Origin: Ixodes scapularis
Taxonomy: Eukaryota > Arthropoda > Arachnida > Ixodida > Ixodidae
Assembly: GCF_016920785.2 (NCBI RefSeq)
Contig: NW_024609835.1
Location: forward strand, 173,658,995-173,722,994
Length of the DNA: 64,000 nucleotides
Reading direction: 5' to 3'
A model generated the notes under the pieces. It did not search any database, was not told the DNA's origin, and saw only the letters and a program-made list of their open reading frames with translations. This document shows positions 22,230 through 35,139 of the stretch, in pieces; the stretch's first letter is position 1, and each line of letters starts with the position of its first letter. Both the position numbers and the translations under genes were made by a program.

Positions 22230-25200
22230 CTCAGTACGCTTCCCTCCTCCTCCTCTAGGGCTGCGCTCCAATTCGGTGTTACATGGAGTTGTAAACGGCT
22301 TTAATGTTTTTTTTCTTTTACCGTTCGAATCTTTCTTTATGAAGTACAAATTGCGTGCCATACTTGCCCGGAAATATCATCGACACGTACGGTGGGGACG
22401 AAACTTCTTTGGAGGGCATTCCTCCAACGAAATTGGCACTGCATACCCGCGAGTGTGGGATGGCATTTCAGTTCGTCCTATCGGCGCTAACACATGTAGG
22501 CGTTACTGGTACGAAAACAAACGCAGAGCGCAAAGCGGCAGTGAGAATACGTCAGCCGTGCCGACACAGTGGCAGACATGACCGGGAGACCAAATTTTTC
22601 GCTTCGCACGGCACGGGTCCATCGTTGTCGCTGTTCCACAAAACATCGGCGAGGTGAAAAACTGTGAAACTTTGTTCCCACGAGATACGACGCATAACTA
22701 CTGAAGCACTTACTGACGCAGCACTTCATGCTGTGAATCCAGCACAACCGCACCGCTCCGACTTCAATGCGTACCAACGTACGCCCGCGTGGTTTTGGTT
22801 TCGTTTTCTCTGGGGTTCCTTCTCACTGACTACCTTCGGTACAGGCCGCGCGGCGGCGCACGAGTCGCGTCGCGCGTTCGGAACCGCTTTGCGAACGAAA
22901 ATCCGCGTCCAGAGGGAATGAGCGGTAAAACCTATTTTAAAGGTGCGACCAGCCTCTCTTTAGCGGGCGGCAATCAGGTTAGCTTTTAGTCAAGGAACAC
23001 TGGCACAGCACCCTTGTGACGTCACGTCACAGTGGCGCTGCAACTGATTGGTTGCACCCAACGTTATTAGACTAGCTCAGCTTGCGCGGGCAGTACCCCC
23101 CCTCCCCCCTTTTACTTACGACTCGACTCCCATCGCTCAACGCACCGGACCGCCGGTATGTTAACTGCAGAGCGTTTTATGGAACGCGTACGTTTCGAAG
23201 CACAGCGTCTAGATGGCGTCCCAGACAGTTATGAAGCGAAAATCTAGATGGCGCTTCAAACGACAAGAGGTGGACTGAACTGATTGACGGGGGTTAGTCT
23301 TTTCCGCGGGAGTTCCACAACTGAGGTAATCTAGTAACGTTGGTTGTACCGCGTACCCCGCGTACCGCAGCACTCTTGTGACGTCACGTCGCCGCCGTAC
23401 TGCTGATCAGTGTTGCCATCCCCCAAGAAGATAGTTTCGGTTTTGCCGACGCACGAAACCAAACTCTGAACCGTGATATTATATAAAACTATACATAATA
23501 TTGAGAGAAAAAAAAAAATTATACCTTCTAATTCAGAGACACTTTTTTGTCTAAAATCAATCGTAACCCCAAATTAAAAATATATATATATATATATATT
23601 GACCGGATTTACCTTTTAAAGGGGGGGGGGGTGCAACGATTTCCGGACTTCGGTCAAAGATTTCTGGAAGTTGCCCTCTGACACTTCTGAAGTAAAGAAC
23701 AGAAAACCGATTTCGCCTGCGTGTCTTAGTTGTTGCGTAAAAAAAAAAAATAATGACATTTCGGGCACCCCTGAACTCACCCCCAGCCTTCAGGGTCACA
23801 CCCGGTCCCCCTCCTAGTGACGTCATTCGGAGTGCCGTGTAGGTTCCCGTGTGCTCTCTTGGAGGACACTTCCTCTCCCTCTCTCTGCTGACATTAGCGG
23901 GCGCTATGCTGCAGCTTAGAGCCGAGCGAGGTCACGTAATCTTTTCGGCGTAGTTCCTCCGGCTGCCACTTGGGGCTCCAGGTGGGGGAAAAAGCTCGAC
24001 TTTTGCTTTGCGATTATGCAGCGGAATTGCGACATTTTTTAATGAAGGAGGTGTTTTCTCTATCCTCCGGGACACGATAAACAACGTAAAAATGACGAGA
24101 TGCAAATTATTTTAATCTTAAAATCCTTGCACCGCCCCTTTAAAGAAATCGATGGAGGCAATACCGCTCGTTTATTTGCATTCCATGAATCATTGCACGG
24201 GGGTTTCCCGGTCGGCAATTTTCGCAAAACGTTGGTGTCCTCGAAAAGCGAACAAGGAGCACTGCGATTCAACACATTCTTAGTCAAGTCGTCGACCTGC
24301 TTTTTCATTGAGCCATCCGAGCATTAGTGTCTTTATTAGTCCCTTTTTATGAAAACTAGGATCAGCGGGCACGTCCAGTACGGCCGTAGACATCCGTAAT
24401 CCTCCCCCGGGATTACTTCAGTCGTTTCGCCGCAGAACCTGGCCAAACGAAGAACATGATCACGCGGATCAGGTCTTCTTAAAAACGTCCAGAATTCGGG
24501 CTCGTAACTACGTCGTATTTCTCAAGGCGGGCCATTACCACTGCGTGATTGGTTCTGTATAACGAGGGATGAATTTATATCACAAAACTAAGCGAAAACG
24601 ACATGGCACACCAACACAGCCGCGAGCCCGCTCAAACCGAAACCAGGCAAATTGACGCCACCTTATGGCGCCGCGTGCGCCAGCGGTCACGGAACTACTG
24701 AGATGAAAATGCCTATACCACTTTAGGGAATAAAGCGTGTCTGTGTTAATAAAAATTCGTAGCTACGAATGTAAATCCACTCGCAATGCTTACATCTCAG
24801 AGCTGTTCCGTGGCGCCGGATCGCTGCCCGTGCAAAAATATTTGTTTACTAGACTATCTGTTATTTCAAAACTACTTTATACAGAATAAAAGATGTTTGT
24901 ATCAATAGAAACTTGTTTTTTTGACGATATATTCACGCCCGATGTCTTCATAGCGCTATCCCGAGGCACCCGTCCCGCCTCGATTGCCTCATTGTGGTGA
25001 CGTCACGGGAGGAGCGCCCCGGCCTTGACTCTACAAGGTGTCGCCCAGCGGCCCCGGGGCCTTACAGCTGAGTTCCTCCTACGGGAGCCAGAGTTGCGCG
25101 TTCATCCCCGTAGTGCCGGTTATCCTGCATGGCATTCGGAGTCTGCTCCTCACGTGACTGAATTCGGCGAATAGCAGCGCCGCACGTTCGTGGCGCGCAT

Positions 25201-25910
25201 CGGGCTCAAAAGCAGGGGAACGTCCGGCGGACTGTGCGCAAGGTCTACTTTTCTGCACGGCATTTGAGTCTGCTCCTCATGTGATCGGATCTCGGCGAAT
25301 AGCGGCGCGGCGGCACGGGGCCCGTTCACACGCTTGCGGCTCCTTAGAACCGAGTGCAACATTCCTTAGAGCGAATGAACACACTGGCACGCTGGCGCCA
25401 TCCATGCGATGACCCTGGAACTGCATTTCACTAGAGTGAAGGTTTTGCGAGATTTCCGAGGTGAAATGTGCGTACTACCTGTGAGAAATGGTTGTTTATA
25501 ACGTTGACAAAATTTTTTCAACCCACGAAAGAAAGGATGATGCGCGACAGAAACAGAAAATATAGGGAGTATTCACTGGACGCCATATTTGTGGGTGCTG
25601 TTTAGAGCGCATGCTCAGAACGAGCTCACATCAATATGCTGCTAAGACCGGCAATATTGATGGTGCGGAATGCACGTTGCAAAAGAACTGTGGAAGCTCG
25701 CCATCAGCACTCGCTCAACATTCGCGCACACAGGTATGGCCGCCAGTGAATACTCCCTATACTGGGCCGCCAAGTTTCCACTACTACCCGATAGATGGCG
25801 CCAGTGTGTCCTCCCGTCGTAAAAGATTTTAAGAGGTTCCAAGGCACTCGGTCTGAAGAAGTCGCAAGAGTGTGAAGGGGCCTTCAGACCCAGAACCGGT
25901 GACTTTAGAG
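22230..25910. other. Intergenic region
   Basis: No host gene recognised. It includes a (TA)n microsatellite near 23580-23600, a G-run at 23621-23631, and two tgtgacgtcacgtc words (about 23017 and 23378). A fragment at 25070-25370 (tacgggagccagagttgcgc) is related to the MITE at 34774-35139. Confidence 0.45.
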
Positions 25911-26611
25911 CAGGGGTCTCCAAACTTTTTGGCTAAGGGGCCCGATCTAGGATCTGTCGCGGTCTCGAGGGCCGGGATATAAAAAGATAAATACAGATAA
26001 GGGAGCAGCAAATAAATATCATATATAATCCTTTAAATACAAAATTTATTAGAGTAGCCATGAAAAAAAAATCTAAGACAATCATGAATACGTATACTTT
26101 ATATTAAAATGTAATTTAGCTAAGAATAGCGTTACACAATTATTGGGAAAAATAAAACTCATCAATCGAAGCGCCTAAGAACTTTGGCATGTTCACAAAC
26201 GACCCAACACTAATCAGAATGGTAAAACTGAGGCTAAAAGTATGCAATAGTCATATATTATGCTGCCATAAAATATATGCCGCAACAGAAAGGAATTGCA
26301 GCATACAATAAGTTACACAGATATGAATCAGGGGACTAAGAATAGTGTTGCTGGTGATTTCGATGTCCAATGAAAAATATGGCGAGAGGACCTGCGTTAC
26401 AACAAGCAGTCTCTTCTCGTTCTTCGTGGTGTCTTAGTTTGCGCGGTTGGTGAGCGGTGCCGTTTCTTTACTGTCGGCGCCGGTAACAGCGGACTTGCTG
26501 GAAGCGGGCGACGGGACGGACTTCATTCGAGGGACCACGGTCAGTCACGGGCCGGTCGTAAGACCTCCGCGGGCCGGATTTGGCCCGCGGGCCGGGGTTT
26601 GGAAACCCCTG
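25911..26611. mobile_element. hAT-like MITE, 701 bp
   Basis: The left end is caggggtctccaaac; the right end, reverse-complemented, is caggggtttccaaac. The 8-bp flanks ctttagag (25903-25910) and ttttagag (26612-26619) match at 7 of 8 positions. Eight-base duplications and CAGGGG-type termini fit the hAT superfamily. The interior is AT-rich and without a transposase. Confidence 0.85.
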
Positions 26612-27106
26612 TTTTAGAGCAACTCAACGGCCCAACCGCCCCGCAAAAAAAAAAAAAAAATGTTACGTGATTTGCGTTAGGCCTTTCGGTGCCCTTGGTT
26701 AGTGTGATTCTGAACCAATAGATGGCGGTGGGAGGCTGTACATCAATGCGAGAAATCGTGCGTGGTGGCGCTTCGATACAGGGGGGTATATTTCTATGTC
26801 CTGAATTTGACATCCCTGGCCCCTGGCTTGTTCTTCTCTGCACGAGCTTTCTTTGGAACGCGCACGGCTGCGCCAGTTCTCGTGCAAGGGGGCCAATTAC
26901 CTACGCTCCGAGCTCACGTCTCCAGAAAATGTGGGCAGAACAAAACGCGAAAATCGTCCTGAGCCAAATGGCGAGACACATACACAATAAAACCACCGAC
27001 GCGTTGAAAAATATAAAATTGCACGTGTGCCGCTATTGGTTCAGAATGAAATATTTGTAATTGGCAGAGGCCAATTACACATATTTAAATGTGATCAGAT
27101 TTATGT
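26612..27106. other. Intergenic, nothing recognised
   Basis: Only a poly-A tract near 26645 and no supported gene. Confidence 0.5.
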
Positions 27107-27562
27107 TGTCACGAATGAAGGTGACAAGACGACGAACAGTGAACTGAAAAATAAAGGTTTTATCGGCGAACTTGTGCCAAACAAAAAAAAGTGAAGAAAG
27201 AGCGTCGAGGCCGGCAGCAGAAACCAGGCGGCGATTCGGCAGCGTAACAGATAGCGAGAGCGAGACTGACTCGACAATGTCGCGGGCAGCTGCTTATCTA
27301 CGGTGCGTCACTATCTCAAAAGTTCGGCAAAGAAAGTTCGAGCGTCACGTGCTCGGGGCGAGGATGAACTGGCACTTTCGAGAACAACAAATCAGGGCGA
27401 AAGTTAAGTCTGGTGCAAGAATGAACGCGAATCTTCTAGAAGTCCGTGACCGAGCATTGCTTTCTCGGCTCTGCGGGCGGCAACAAGACGGCCCGGCCCT
27501 TTTGTCGTGAATGTATTTGGCTCTTCGTGGAATTCCAGGGAAACGTGATGACGTGATAGACA
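27107..27562 (-). mobile_element. Possible solo LTR
   Basis: The sequence starts TGTCACGAAT and ends GATAGACA, giving TG...CA ends. It is flanked by tatgt and taggt (4 of 5). It is GC-rich for the region and has promoter-like and AATAAA-containing parts but no coding content. No second copy or internal region is present, so the call rests on ends and composition only. Confidence 0.4.
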
Positions 27563-27911
27563 TAGGTTTCCAAAATTCTAGCTTGAGAAATTAACTACCT
27601 TAAAATATTAAAACAAATTAACTATTTTTTGGGCGGTCAGGTGTCTCATTTAGGTAGCTGGGTGTTTAGTTTGACCAAAACCACGAGGCTGGAAAACACA
27701 AAAAAATGTCACTCAGGTTTAGATGTTGAGTTTGGTAAACTCAAAGCAGGACTGGTGCGGGAGTCACAATAAAAAAATGCCGAGGTTAATATTTCACTCA
27801 CAGCAATACATTATAATAATTAATTTTAATATGAATCCAGTGATAAATGCATGACTGACCAGGCAAAGATTCTGGGTCTGTGGATAGCTTTTGCAAATAG
27901 TTTAAGCAATG

Positions 27912-28368
27912 TACAGTCTGTCACAAAAAAAAAATTACAGGATTTTTTTTTTTTTACCGCAAGATTAAATCATCGCCAAACGCTCATTCTCCGCCCAAAG
28001 GTAGCGCTAGAGGTCACAACCAGATATCAAAGCTTTAGCTCGATCCGATACCTTATTCAAAAGTTATAATTTTCTGAAAAGTTCAATGGGAAAGTAACGG
28101 CCGACGTAGTTTTCGATTACATGGGGCTCTATGGGCACCAGAAACCGAAAACGGGCAAACACGGGCTCCATTTTCTTATTGAAATTTTCAGAAAATCACT
28201 TTTAACTTTTGAATAAGGTGTCTGTTCGGGATGAAACTTTTGAATCTGTTTGTGACCTGGCGCTACCCTTGGGCGGAGAATGAGCGTTAGGCGATGCGTA
28301 GTTTACTTTTGCTGTAAAAAAAAAAAAAAAAAAAAAAAAAAACTTCATTTTTTTTGCGCCATTCTGTA
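27912..28368. mobile_element. Foldback, Tc1/mariner-like MITE
   Basis: TA-flanked ends (tacagtctgtcacaaaa and, inverted, tacagaatggcgcaaaa) bracket two long inverted arms. cgccaaacgctcattctccgcc on the left mirrors ggcggagaatgagcgttaggcg on the right, and the complementarity continues towards the middle. Poly-A/T tracts sit near both ends. No transposase. Confidence 0.55.
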
Positions 28369-31300
28369 CCAGTCTTAATTTGGTGATTTATGCGCGCAAG
28401 TAGTGGTGTGCATAAATAAAAAAAAGATGCAAACAGGTAGAGTATGACGTTGCATAAAATGCAGTGTAAGCACGCACATGGTACGCTGATTAAGACTGAA
28501 ACAGCGCTACATTTTACGCTAGCGTTGAGCGTATCAAAGGTTAAGCGTGTATCAAAAGCTAAAGTTTGCACGCATATACTGCTCAGGCAGTAATGTTTGA
28601 ATGTTCATAGTACTTTATTACCCTAAGATTTGGTGTAAGTTGTCTCCTGTTTGCTTACAACAGAAAGAAGGAAACATTCTAACTCTGTGTTGATAGAAAA
28701 ACTCCACCCGCTGACAGCTACCAATCATCTCGGCGCCGATTATGAGTATTCACTGTATATGCTTACGGTCGTGTGCTTAGAACGAGTTTTTCCCACGTGA
28801 TTTTACACAATCACAATTGTTTTTGACAAACAACGTTTACTCAGGCCAGTGGTCGCATGTAAAGCTTATAAAATATTTTGTATTGATTGTGGCACACGTG
28901 TCAAGTTTTTATTTTTTTTTATTTTTTTTTTTTACAATTGGCGAAATAGAATGCTCCTGGGTTACCTTGGTATCTAATGCATGTATCACACAAAAAACAC
29001 GAGATGAATCGCAGTGGGAAACGAAAACAATAATGATAAACAAGCGTCCGTGTAATCACGCGAAAACTGAGGGCCTTGCACATATGCAGAAGGTAGCTTT
29101 GTTTCATTAAATAGTAAATACATTACCAGTAGAGTATTTGATTTTATTGTGTGAGCGAAGCGGAACATAAAAGTGCGAGCATACTGCCCTGAACTACACT
29201 TCCAGTGAACAAGCGCACCATCCAATGCATCGAGCTTGCTTTTATAGCCTTTTTGGTGCGCTGAAACTTTTGAAAACACAATTATAATCAATTCTATTAT
29301 TTAAATTATTTTTATTAAGTGCGCCTATGTGTATGTTTTTGTTGTTGTTGTCGTTGTTATTTATTTTTTTTTTTTTTTTGTCTCTTGCGTTCACGTGCCA
29401 TTTTCTTAGTTATATAATATTTTCCAGTAGTCCGACAATTATAGTCTGAGTAAGAACCGCATAATCAAAGATGTAGAAAAAAAGAAAAGAACGCAAACAT
29501 GCGAACAGACATTAAAGTGCAATGTAACGGGGCATTCAGAATTAGTCGTTAGTTTTTTAGAGAGCAGGGTCCCGGCTAAAGCACTTGGTAAAAGCGTTTT
29601 TTACAAGTACCGCCAACCATTGTTGTGGAAACGCGCAAGACACGTGCCACGAGTGGGTGCTCCACCGCCATTCTCTTTCAAGGACCAGTCATTTTAGTGC
29701 TGCGCCGCCATTTGCCTCCAAGGGCCGCTCGAGAGACGGCCTCTTGCACTGACACGTTTGAGGTTACATGAAAAACCTGCGTAAACGGCATCGAGGGGAT
29801 TTAGTCCCACAGATTTTGCAGCCTGAGCTCCGTGCCCTGAAAGGAGCTCGCGCTCGAGCATTTCTCCATGTGCTCTGGTCTGCGGTGCCACAACACACTC
29901 GGTACCCGATCCCCCACCGCACTTGGTTTAGCTGGTTTAGCCTGTGAGGTAAACCAAATGAGCTACGCTTCGAGTATCGGCACTCGTGCTCCCCATATTG
30001 TTATGGGCGCCGCCATCTTGTTGGTTAGTAACAAACCAAACGCAACGGCTGATCGTCATGATTCAAAAGTGCGACTTCCTCGGCATTCGGTGTCAGGTAG
30101 CTCACGTAATATTGCTTTGCTTTTTCTCGAACAGTTTAAACATTTGTGGAGGACGGAAAAGCGTTTCCTGTGATTTCAGATAAAGATTTAGATAACTGAC
30201 AACCATCATCTTCAGCACCAAGATGTGTATGAAGCGTAGCTTATTTCGTGGCTCTAGTTTAGCCCAGAAAGAGAACGAACATTTTAACTTAGCGCTTTTG
30301 GCGATGCTTCAGTGGCTTCATCAGCCCATAGCGTTTGCTGCGCTCTGAACTATGTATCTCACAAGCCAAACCAACAAAAATTACTTAACACGCCCTAATA
30401 AAAAAAAAATGCGGGTTTATTTTGACTAACTGGAGATCTTTTGACGTGCAACCGAAATCTCAGATTGGCCTCCGTCGTTTTGTGGGCACCTCGGCCGATA
30501 TTTAAATCCGACAAATATAGATTCGTGGGCCAGCGCGTTAGCTCAGAGACACCGAGACGATTTAATGCTTAGTGTTTTGTTTTAATATCATTGCTACTTA
30601 AGAGCCACCGAGGTGGTTTTTGAAACAAAATATAGTCGAAGCATTCCGACAAGCATAGTTTGATTGCGAAAATGATTTTGCAACTGATAAAAACATTAAA
30701 ATGTTTTCGCATAAGTGGCGAAATCTGAAATGGCAGAATGCATTTTATGGCGCCCATTTCATTTGGACCGCGACCGGCATGGGAACCGACGCACAGTAGA
30801 ACGTGCGAAAAGGAGCTGTGGTGCACCCGCAGTCTCGTGCTTGTTGTTCTGACATCTCTGGCTCGCTCACTGCGAGCATCCAGGCATCTGACACCCTGAA
30901 ATCTGGTGCTTTTTCTGTCTTTCCCGTGGCGTTCCAAGCGGCACACGACGGAAAATGCACATCAAGCTCTTTTTGAACACGTGTCGCCATCTGTGTTTTA
31001 TAATAAGAAACTACAATTTGCCGTAACTGAATGGAAAACGTTTCAGGTCTTATAACATTACTAACCTGTAATATATCAATATGAAAGTTCTGGAAATTGT
31101 AATATCGAAGGATGCTTCATAATTTAATGTCTCGTTATTTCGATTAGTTGACGTGATTCCGTTTTTACAGCCCCATAAAAAAAGTACAATTTTTAACTTT
31201 ATTTTTTATTTTAAAATATACATTATCTGTACAGTTCGTTGCTTACTTTTTTACTTTATTACATCCAACCGAACGCTCACGTAAAATATCGTGGACAATG

Positions 31301-31526
31301 GGACGTTATAACTCGAGAAATAAAGTTTTCAATATTAGAGACTGTGGTCTATTAAAAGCTAAATAATTAACTAACCTCTAAAAATAATCGTAATATCGAG
31401 ACATTAAAATATCGTTGAAAAACAGCTTTTTAATTTGACATTAACTTTATAAATGTAAGATACACTAAAAGAAAGTCATAAGCCGTCAAAAAAGCATGAA
31501 AACGTCATGCACGGTGGGGTGGCACC
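28369..31526. other. Intergenic region
   Basis: No gene recognised. A segment at 29597-29650 (ttttttacaagtaccgccaac...) recurs at 40992-41050 inside DDX6 intron 1, so it is a dispersed repeat. The remainder is AT-rich with homopolymer tracts. Confidence 0.45.
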
Positions 31527-31530
31527 TTAA

Positions 31531-32166
31531 GGGGATACTTCAACAAAATTTGAAATAGTCCCGTCGTGTTCAAAAATAGGTAGAATATGATCCACCATAT
31601 CCGTAAATGACAATGGCACGTTTGTATTTTGATCCTGGTGGCTGTATTTTTCGTTATAAACGGCCCACTCTGGCAAGCGCTCGGAGAAGGCCCAGCTTAG
31701 AGCACGTGACATCCGACGCAATCGTGACGTAGGTCGTCTCAAGACGAGCAAAGCTACGGCGAGGCTGACGTAGAGAGGATGGCCTAGTCGTTCCAGCCAC
31801 CGAAGCGGCTGCTTTTGTACGAATTTTGAGTGACGGGTTAATCTTCTATAATCTTCTAGGGGGACAATAGCGACTTCTGTGACACACAAAAGGGATTCTC
31901 GGGAAGAGGGGAGTTCCCCCTTCCCCCTTCTCTCGTCTTGGCCGAAGGCGAGACAACCTCCGTCACTAGCTGTCAAGGTTCCTAGACGAGCATTACAAAC
32001 GAGGCGTTAGCGACATCCACCAGGTGGTCTTTGCTAATCGTTTAATTCGTTTTAAAATTCCTTTTCGAGACTTTTTAACAAGATATTGCTATGTTCCATG
32101 CGATACTGCTCTTTCGAACACATATAGACCAAAAAATGAGCGCTGAAATTTCGTTGTAGTATCCCT
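31531..32166 (-). mobile_element. TTAA-flanked MITE, copy A
   Basis: TTAA flanks both ends (31527-31530 and 32167-32170). The ends are inverted: ggggatacttcaac on the left and gttgtagtatccct on the right. It is 636 bp and highly similar, in reverse orientation, to 32484-33121. A 149-residue open frame inside differs from its counterpart mainly at non-synonymous sites, so it is not treated as a gene. Confidence 0.8.
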
Positions 32167-32483
32167 TTAATGTTTACATTCTCCTTGTCCACGTTTTTTT
32201 TTTTTTTTGCTTACTTTTTTGTTATGACTTTGGCTTCAGACGAATGAAGTCATGCCCTCTCCATGTCTTTTAACCTCCTTGGCTGGCAACACGAACGTCC
32301 GTGGCGCCGTCGTTACGTAGAGTGTTATGCAACCGCGTTTTCTTTTATTTTTGTTACTTTACGTTTTGTTATCATTGCGCGCGTTTATTTTTAACCAAAG
32401 GTACAGAACACAAATATAATGCTCATTTTAATAGACCGCTGAAGCAGACCACGGTCGTCTCAAGCATTGCTGATTAATGTTAA

Positions 32484-33121
32484 AGGGATACTACAACGAA
32501 ATTTCGGCGCTCATTTTTTGGTCTATATGTGTTCAAAGGAGCAGTATCACCTGGAACATACCAATATCTTGTTAAAAAAGTCTCGAAAAGGAATTTTAAA
32601 ACGAATTAAACGATTAGCAAAGAGCACCTGGTGGATGTCGCTAACGCCTCGTTTGTAATGCTCGTCTAGGAACCTTGACAGCTAGTGACGGAGGTTGTCT
32701 CGTCTCCGGCCACGACGAGAGAAGGGGGGAAGGAGGAACGCCCCTCTTCCCGAGAATCCCTTTTGTGTGTCGCAGAAGTTGCTATTGTCCCCCTAGAAGA
32801 TTATAGAAGATTAACCCGTCACTCAAAATTCGTACAAAAGCAGCCGCTTCAGTGGCTGGAACGACAAGGCCATCCTCTCGACGCCAGCCTCGCCGTAGCT
32901 TTGCTCGTCTTGAGACGACCTACGTCACGATTGCGTTGGATGTCACGTGCTCTAAGCTGGGCCTTCTCCGAGCGCTTGCCAGAGTTGGCCGTTTATACCG
33001 AAAAATACAGCCACCAGGATCAAAATAAAAACGTGCGATTGTCATTTACGGATATTGTGGATCATATTCAACCTATTTTTGAACACGACGGTAATATTTT
33101 AAATTTCGTTGAAGTATCCCT
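32484..33121 (+). mobile_element. TTAA-flanked MITE, copy B
   Basis: TTAA flanks at 32480-32483 and 33122-33125; ends agggatactacaacgaa and ttcgttgaagtatccct. It is 638 bp. With copy A it forms a large inverted pair separated by 317 bp. Confidence 0.8.
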
Positions 33122-33900
33122 TTAAGATTAAAGGTAATTAAAGTAAGGAGGTAGCGGCGTCTATCAACACGTGCGCCAAACGAACGCCCGGAGGTTCCAA
33201 CTCCGGTCAGAAATGCCTCGGCAGCGTGAGAAAATCGTTGTTTCTTTAATATTGCGGGGATAAACGGAACGACAATAGTTTTTGACATAATAAAGGAACA
33301 TTTTAGAATAATTTGCGCTAAGTTCTGTGCCACGCAAAGACCTAATTTGTTTTCTTTAATTGCCTGAGCGGCATCATGCAGCAGACGACGCGGCGACATC
33401 ACACCGTTCACGTGACCCGCTCCGGCCAACCCCAAAAGTCCATCTTTGCTGCGTACAAAAATCGTCTGCTTCAAACGCCATTGCCTTGGAAATTTCCGTC
33501 TGCAAATTTTCACACACATCCGATATTATGCAAACTTTTATAAAGTGTTTAGTGCTTTACCAACTTCTCAACAGACAAGTTTTGAAAAAAAAATTGAACT
33601 CGGCGTTTATGTTTTAATCAGCCGTGTTGCGTCAATCTCCACGTGCTTTCCCATAAGGGAGAACACATGGAACCCTGAAAAGCACGTGACTCGCGCCGAG
33701 CTGCTCTGTCGGTCATGTTGTCGGCGAAACACGAAGATCAAAGGATCGTGTTACTTTGTTCCTCGCAGTCGCAGTCCGCCGTTGGCCCTGGCAACATATT
33801 TGGCCCTATTTTTCACAGAAAGCGAGATACGCTTAGTAATTGTACAAGGTAAAACAGACCTGTGAAATACGTTTTTGACGAAAGTTTAGAGTGCTACTAT
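33122..33900. other. Intergenic, nothing recognised
   Basis: No coding frame, RNA gene or repeat terminus could be supported here. Confidence 0.45.
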
Positions 33901-34379
33901 GGTGCCTGGAACGCGTCTCCGACTGGTGTGTTTACCGCGCCCAAAAAAGTGGTCCCTCGATTTCCGCCTGATAATGTCATAAAAGTGTCATGCTGTCGCC
34001 GGTCGCGTTCTGGCGGCGTCCCAACAGTTGTGGTATATATGGCTGCTGCAGGTCGCTGCAGGTCGCTCTGCAGGTTCTGCTGCAGGTCTGCTGCAGGTCG
34101 CTCTCTACTGTTCTGCTGCAGGTCGCTCTCTACTGTGACAGTCCACGGAAGCTGCAGCAGCCGGAAGTTGGGACGCCTAGAACGCCGTGACGACAGCGAC
34201 ACTCGCGTTCGCTCGTGCTTTTCGCCAGCATTTCTACAGCCAACCGGAAGGATTGCGACAGGCAACGACATGACACTCCGGCTTCTACGACGTCATTTGT
34301 TGCCACTTGGGGACCACTTTTGATATATGGGCGAAATAGGACGCTAAACACACCAGTCGGAGACACGCCCCAGGCACCA
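33901..34379. mobile_element. TIR element with internal CTGCAGGTCG reiteration
   Basis: ggtgcctgg plus a downstream gtctccgactggtgtgttta block is inverted at the right end (taaacacaccagtcggagac...ccaggcacc), giving about 75-bp TIRs. The interior at 34047-34135 has short direct repeats of ctgcaggtcg. A diverged relative of the right half lies at 41355-41615. Confidence 0.65.
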
Positions 34380-34773
34380 GTGCTACGTGCAAGCGCCGAT
34401 TTATATATATAAAAAAAAAATAAAATAAAAAAACGCCTCAAAAATTTTAATACAAAAAAAAAAATCAAATTATAACTTAAAAAAAGAATGCGAGTAACGT
34501 AACTATTTAGAACGCCGCGTCAAAATATGGTGTAAGTTAAACGCAGTGGGGAACCACGAACGACAGAACAAAACGCATACCGGCGGCGTGAACGCAGTGT
34601 GGTGAACGACACAACAAAACGCACACCGTGAACTTGATAGCGAGTTCGTTTCACACGCACTGGCACCGTTCGAGTTCTCTCCCGGAATGCATCGCACTCA
34701 CAGAGTGTTGCACGGAAAACTGGACTCAAACGAATTCGCCTGGAACTCGCCAAATGCAGCGAGTGCACAAGAC

Positions 34774-35139
34774 TAGAGTTCCTGTATAGGCTCCCTACGG
34801 GAGCCAGAGTTGCGCATTTGTTTTCCCCGCGCCGCCACGCCGCTATTCGCCGAGATCCATCACGTGAGGAGCAAAGCATCCGGTGGCGTGCAAGAAAGCC
34901 ACCTTTACGGTCGCTCCGCCGACGTTTCTCTTGCCCCGGTGTATGTTTCCCTGCTTTCCGCCTCCTTTTCCTCCTCTCCTGTTTTCCATGCGCGGCGGCG
35001 CGCGCGGCGCCGCTATTTGCCAAATTTAGTCACGTGAGGAGCAAAGCATCCAGCTCGTGCGGGAAAGCCGGCGCTACGGCCACGCGCCGAGGCTGAATGC
35101 GCAACTCTGCTACCGTAGGTAGCATATACAGGAACTCTA
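34774..35139. mobile_element. MITE with agagttcctgta termini
   Basis: Ends tagagttcctgtata and its inverse tatacaggaactcta. The flanks cacaagac (34766-34773 and 35140-35147) are identical, an 8-bp target duplication. Subterminal gagttgcgca is inverted on the other side. Non-coding, 366 bp. Confidence 0.85.

Noticed and set aside
21778..22230. Frames across the CACGTG minisatellite, and a CRISPR-like look of the repeats
   Set aside because: Repeat-generated translation. Spacing is too short and irregular and there are no unique spacers, so not a CRISPR array.
31527..33125. Two homologous open frames of about 149 and 146 codons (31527-31976 on -, 32685-33125 on +)
   Set aside because: They lie in inverted MITE copies, end in the TIR, and differ by roughly 16 non-synonymous but only a few synonymous changes, which is the neutral pattern.
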